In this document: in pieces, positions 50,541 through 51,586 of the stretch
How positions within the stretch are numbered: position 1 is the stretch's first letter
How the letters are laid out: the number at the start of each line of letters is the position of its first letter
Made by a program: the position numbers and the translations under genes
Assembly: GCF_002502735.1 (NCBI RefSeq)
Contig: NZ_DAQC01000009.1
Location: 1 to 51,586 of the forward strand
Origin: Methanoregula sp. UBA64
Lineage (GTDB): Archaea > Halobacteriota > Methanomicrobia > Methanomicrobiales > Methanospirillaceae
Reading direction: 5' to 3'
DNA: 51,586 nt
The notes under the pieces: model-generated
The model's input: only the letters and a program-made list of their open reading frames with translations
What the model was told of the DNA's origin: nothing
The model's database searches: none

Positions 50541-51094
50541 GCGTACACACAATCATGCTGTATCCGGAGATTGTAATCGCAGGGTGTGGAAACCCCCTGT
50601 TTGCAGACGATGGCTTTGGTCCGGCAGTCATTGAGGAGTTGCAGAAACTCACACTTCCCGACAATGTAAAAGTAGTGGATGCAGGCCTTGGCGGCCCGCA
50701 CTTTATTTTTACGCTGCTCGACCCGGAAGTGACCAAAAAACTCGTGATTGTCGATATCGCTGACTACGGCGCAGAGCCGGGATCGATCACCAAGCTGCGT
50801 GTCGAGGACCTGCCCCCGGGCAGTTACCGCGATGCACACTCGTGGGATCTCGCAGAGCCGCTCCAGCGGATCAAGGACAAAATCGATATTATCGTCATCG
50901 GATGCCAGCCTGCACGTGTCACCGATCCCGAAATGGAGATCGGGCTCTCGGATGAAGTTTCAAAGGCAATTCCCAAAACGGTACGGATAGTACTGGAAAC
51001 AATAGGTGTTGATTATGGGACTGCTATCAAGTGTCTTCAAGAAGAACGCCAGCGAGGCTCCGCAGAAACCTGCGGCACCTGCAAAAACAGCTGA
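50537..51094 (+). CDS. frhD: Hydrogenase maturation protease
   Basis: A 185-residue endopeptidase of the HybD/HycI family that removes the FrhA C-terminal peptide after nickel insertion. The family motif GCGNPLFADDGFGP is at residues 16-29 and carries the nickel-sensing Asp; DAGLGG and VDIADYG follow, the latter with a second metal ligand. It starts at GTG 50537 (overlapping the frhA stop) or ATG 50555. The last 25 residues overlap a possible upstream start of frhG and end CGTCKNS. Confidence 0.93.
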   Translation: MSVHTIMLYPEIVIAGCGNPLFADDGFGPAVIEELQKLTLPDNVKVVDAGLGGPHFIFTLLDPEVTKKLVIVDIADYGAEPGSITKLRVEDLPPGSYRDAHSWDLAEPLQRIKDKIDIIVIGCQPARVTDPEMEIGLSDEVSKAIPKTVRIVLETIGVDYGTAIKCLQEERQRGSAETCGTCKNS

Positions 51095-51586
51095 CGTAGC
51101 ACAAAAAGTGGAAACAACTAACAAGGAGGTTAAGCCTGTGGTAGACAAGATTTCAGTGGGCTATACGCACCTGAGCGGATGCACCGGTTGCACGGTTGCA
51201 CTCGCAGACAACTACGGCGGACTATTAACACTCCTCGACCGGTATGTCGACCTGAAATACCACCTTACGCTTGCCGATGTCCGGCACATCCAACAGGTCG
51301 ATGTCGCAATTGTCGAGGGTTCCGTCTGTATCCAGGATAAACTTGCAGTTGAGGAGATCAAGGAAACCAGGGAAAAGGCAGCAGTGGTCGTCGCACTCGG
51401 CGGCTGTGCCTGCTACGGTAACATTACCCGGTTCTCCCGCGGCGGCCAGCAGAACCAGCCGGCGCACGAGTCCTACCTGCCGATCGGCGACCTTATCAAG
51501 GTCGATGTGTACATCCCCGGATGCGCCCCGACCCCGCAGATGATCAGGAATGTCTGTGTCATGGCATACCTGCTCCTCAAGGGAAC
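51015..51586 (+). CDS. frhG: F420-reducing hydrogenase small subunit, 5' part
   Basis: The frame runs off the right edge after about 190 codons. The core has SGCTGCTVALADN (first iron-sulfur ligands), ALGGCACYGN and YIPGCAPTP, as in FrhG, the [4Fe-4S] electron-transfer subunit. Two starts are possible: ATG 51015 with AGGTG six bases upstream, which adds an Ala/Lys/Pro-rich stretch starting MGLLSSVFKK and overlaps frhD by 80 bases; or GTG 51138 behind a perfect AAGGAGGT (51123-51130), giving the standard N-terminus VVDKISVGYTHLSG. I give the outer limit. frhB would be expected further right. Confidence 0.9.
   Translation, partial: MGLLSSVFKKNASEAPQKPAAPAKTADVAQKVETTNKEVKPVVDKISVGYTHLSGCTGCTVALADNYGGLLTLLDRYVDLKYHLTLADVRHIQQVDVAIVEGSVCIQDKLAVEEIKETREKAAVVVALGGCACYGNITRFSRGGQQNQPAHESYLPIGDLIKVDVYIPGCAPTPQMIRNVCVMAYLLLKG

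Overview
The window is a piece of a hydrogenotrophic methanogen chromosome of the order Methanomicrobiales; Methanoregula or a close relative is my guess from protein resemblance, not a search result. Direct indications are Mtd, Mer and the F420-reducing hydrogenase genes frhA, frhD and frhG, the MptA and MfnE cofactor enzymes, the archaeal S10/spc ribosomal order, a PGF-CTERM surface protein, an archaeal-type thymidylate synthase, aIF2-beta, RpoL, Nop5/fibrillarin, and seven features of archaeal RNA (six tRNAs and the SRP RNA).

Layout. 1-4920 (minus): ribosomal operon rpl3-rpl4-rpl23-rpl2-rps19-rpl22-rps3-rpl29-rnp1-rps17, cut by the left edge. 5051-5450: no protein gene, but a promoter-hairpins-terminator arrangement that looks like a structured RNA of about 370 nt. 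5545-9229: Tfx-type regulator, mtd, a GalT/HIT-type protein, mer. 9594-13205: a divergent FtsZ/tubulin-superfamily GTPase with a long disordered tail, convergent with nrpR and a dUTPase/dCTP deaminase-family gene. 13263-19424: tRNA-Arg, a five-repeat surface protein, AMP phosphorylase, S-layer-like protein. 19950-21502: thyA, tRNA-Gln, then a 700-base non-coding stretch with eight AACTTTC-type repeats. 21503-26747: DUF1614, fibrillarin, Nop5, TctA-like transporter (minus) and hemD-cbf5 (plus). 26789-33192: tRNA-Ser, iorBA, tRNA-Ile, an unknown gene, an MtaB-like methylthiotransferase, nadX-nadC. 33222-37109: membrane OB-fold protein, two small HTH proteins with a clear operator, a lamin-tail/phospholipase D protein, mfnE, a zinc-ribbon protein and aEF-1beta. 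37162-40146: malate dehydrogenase directly behind the SRP RNA gene, a Zn-ribbon methyltransferase-like protein, tRNA-CAU and tRNA-Asn. 40282-47778: small HTH and membrane genes, two M24 peptidases, AAA ATPase, PhnP-like hydrolase, rpoL, aIF2-beta-TRAM, flavodoxin, ilvC. 47875-51586: mptA and frhA-frhD-frhG (cut by the right edge).

Functionally, Mtd and Mer carry out the two F420H2-dependent C1 reductions and Frh supplies F420H2 from H2; MptA and MfnE begin or support synthesis of the tetrahydromethanopterin and methanofuran C1 carriers. Most of the rest is translation, RNA modification and core biosynthesis. No CRISPR array, insertion sequence or prophage was seen. The points most worth following are the candidate structured RNA upstream of rpl3, the divergent FtsZ-like protein, the AACTTTC repeat field, the palindrome centred on the thyA start codon, the tandem TGTTAACA operator, the SRP RNA-mdh junction, and the missing start codon of mptA.
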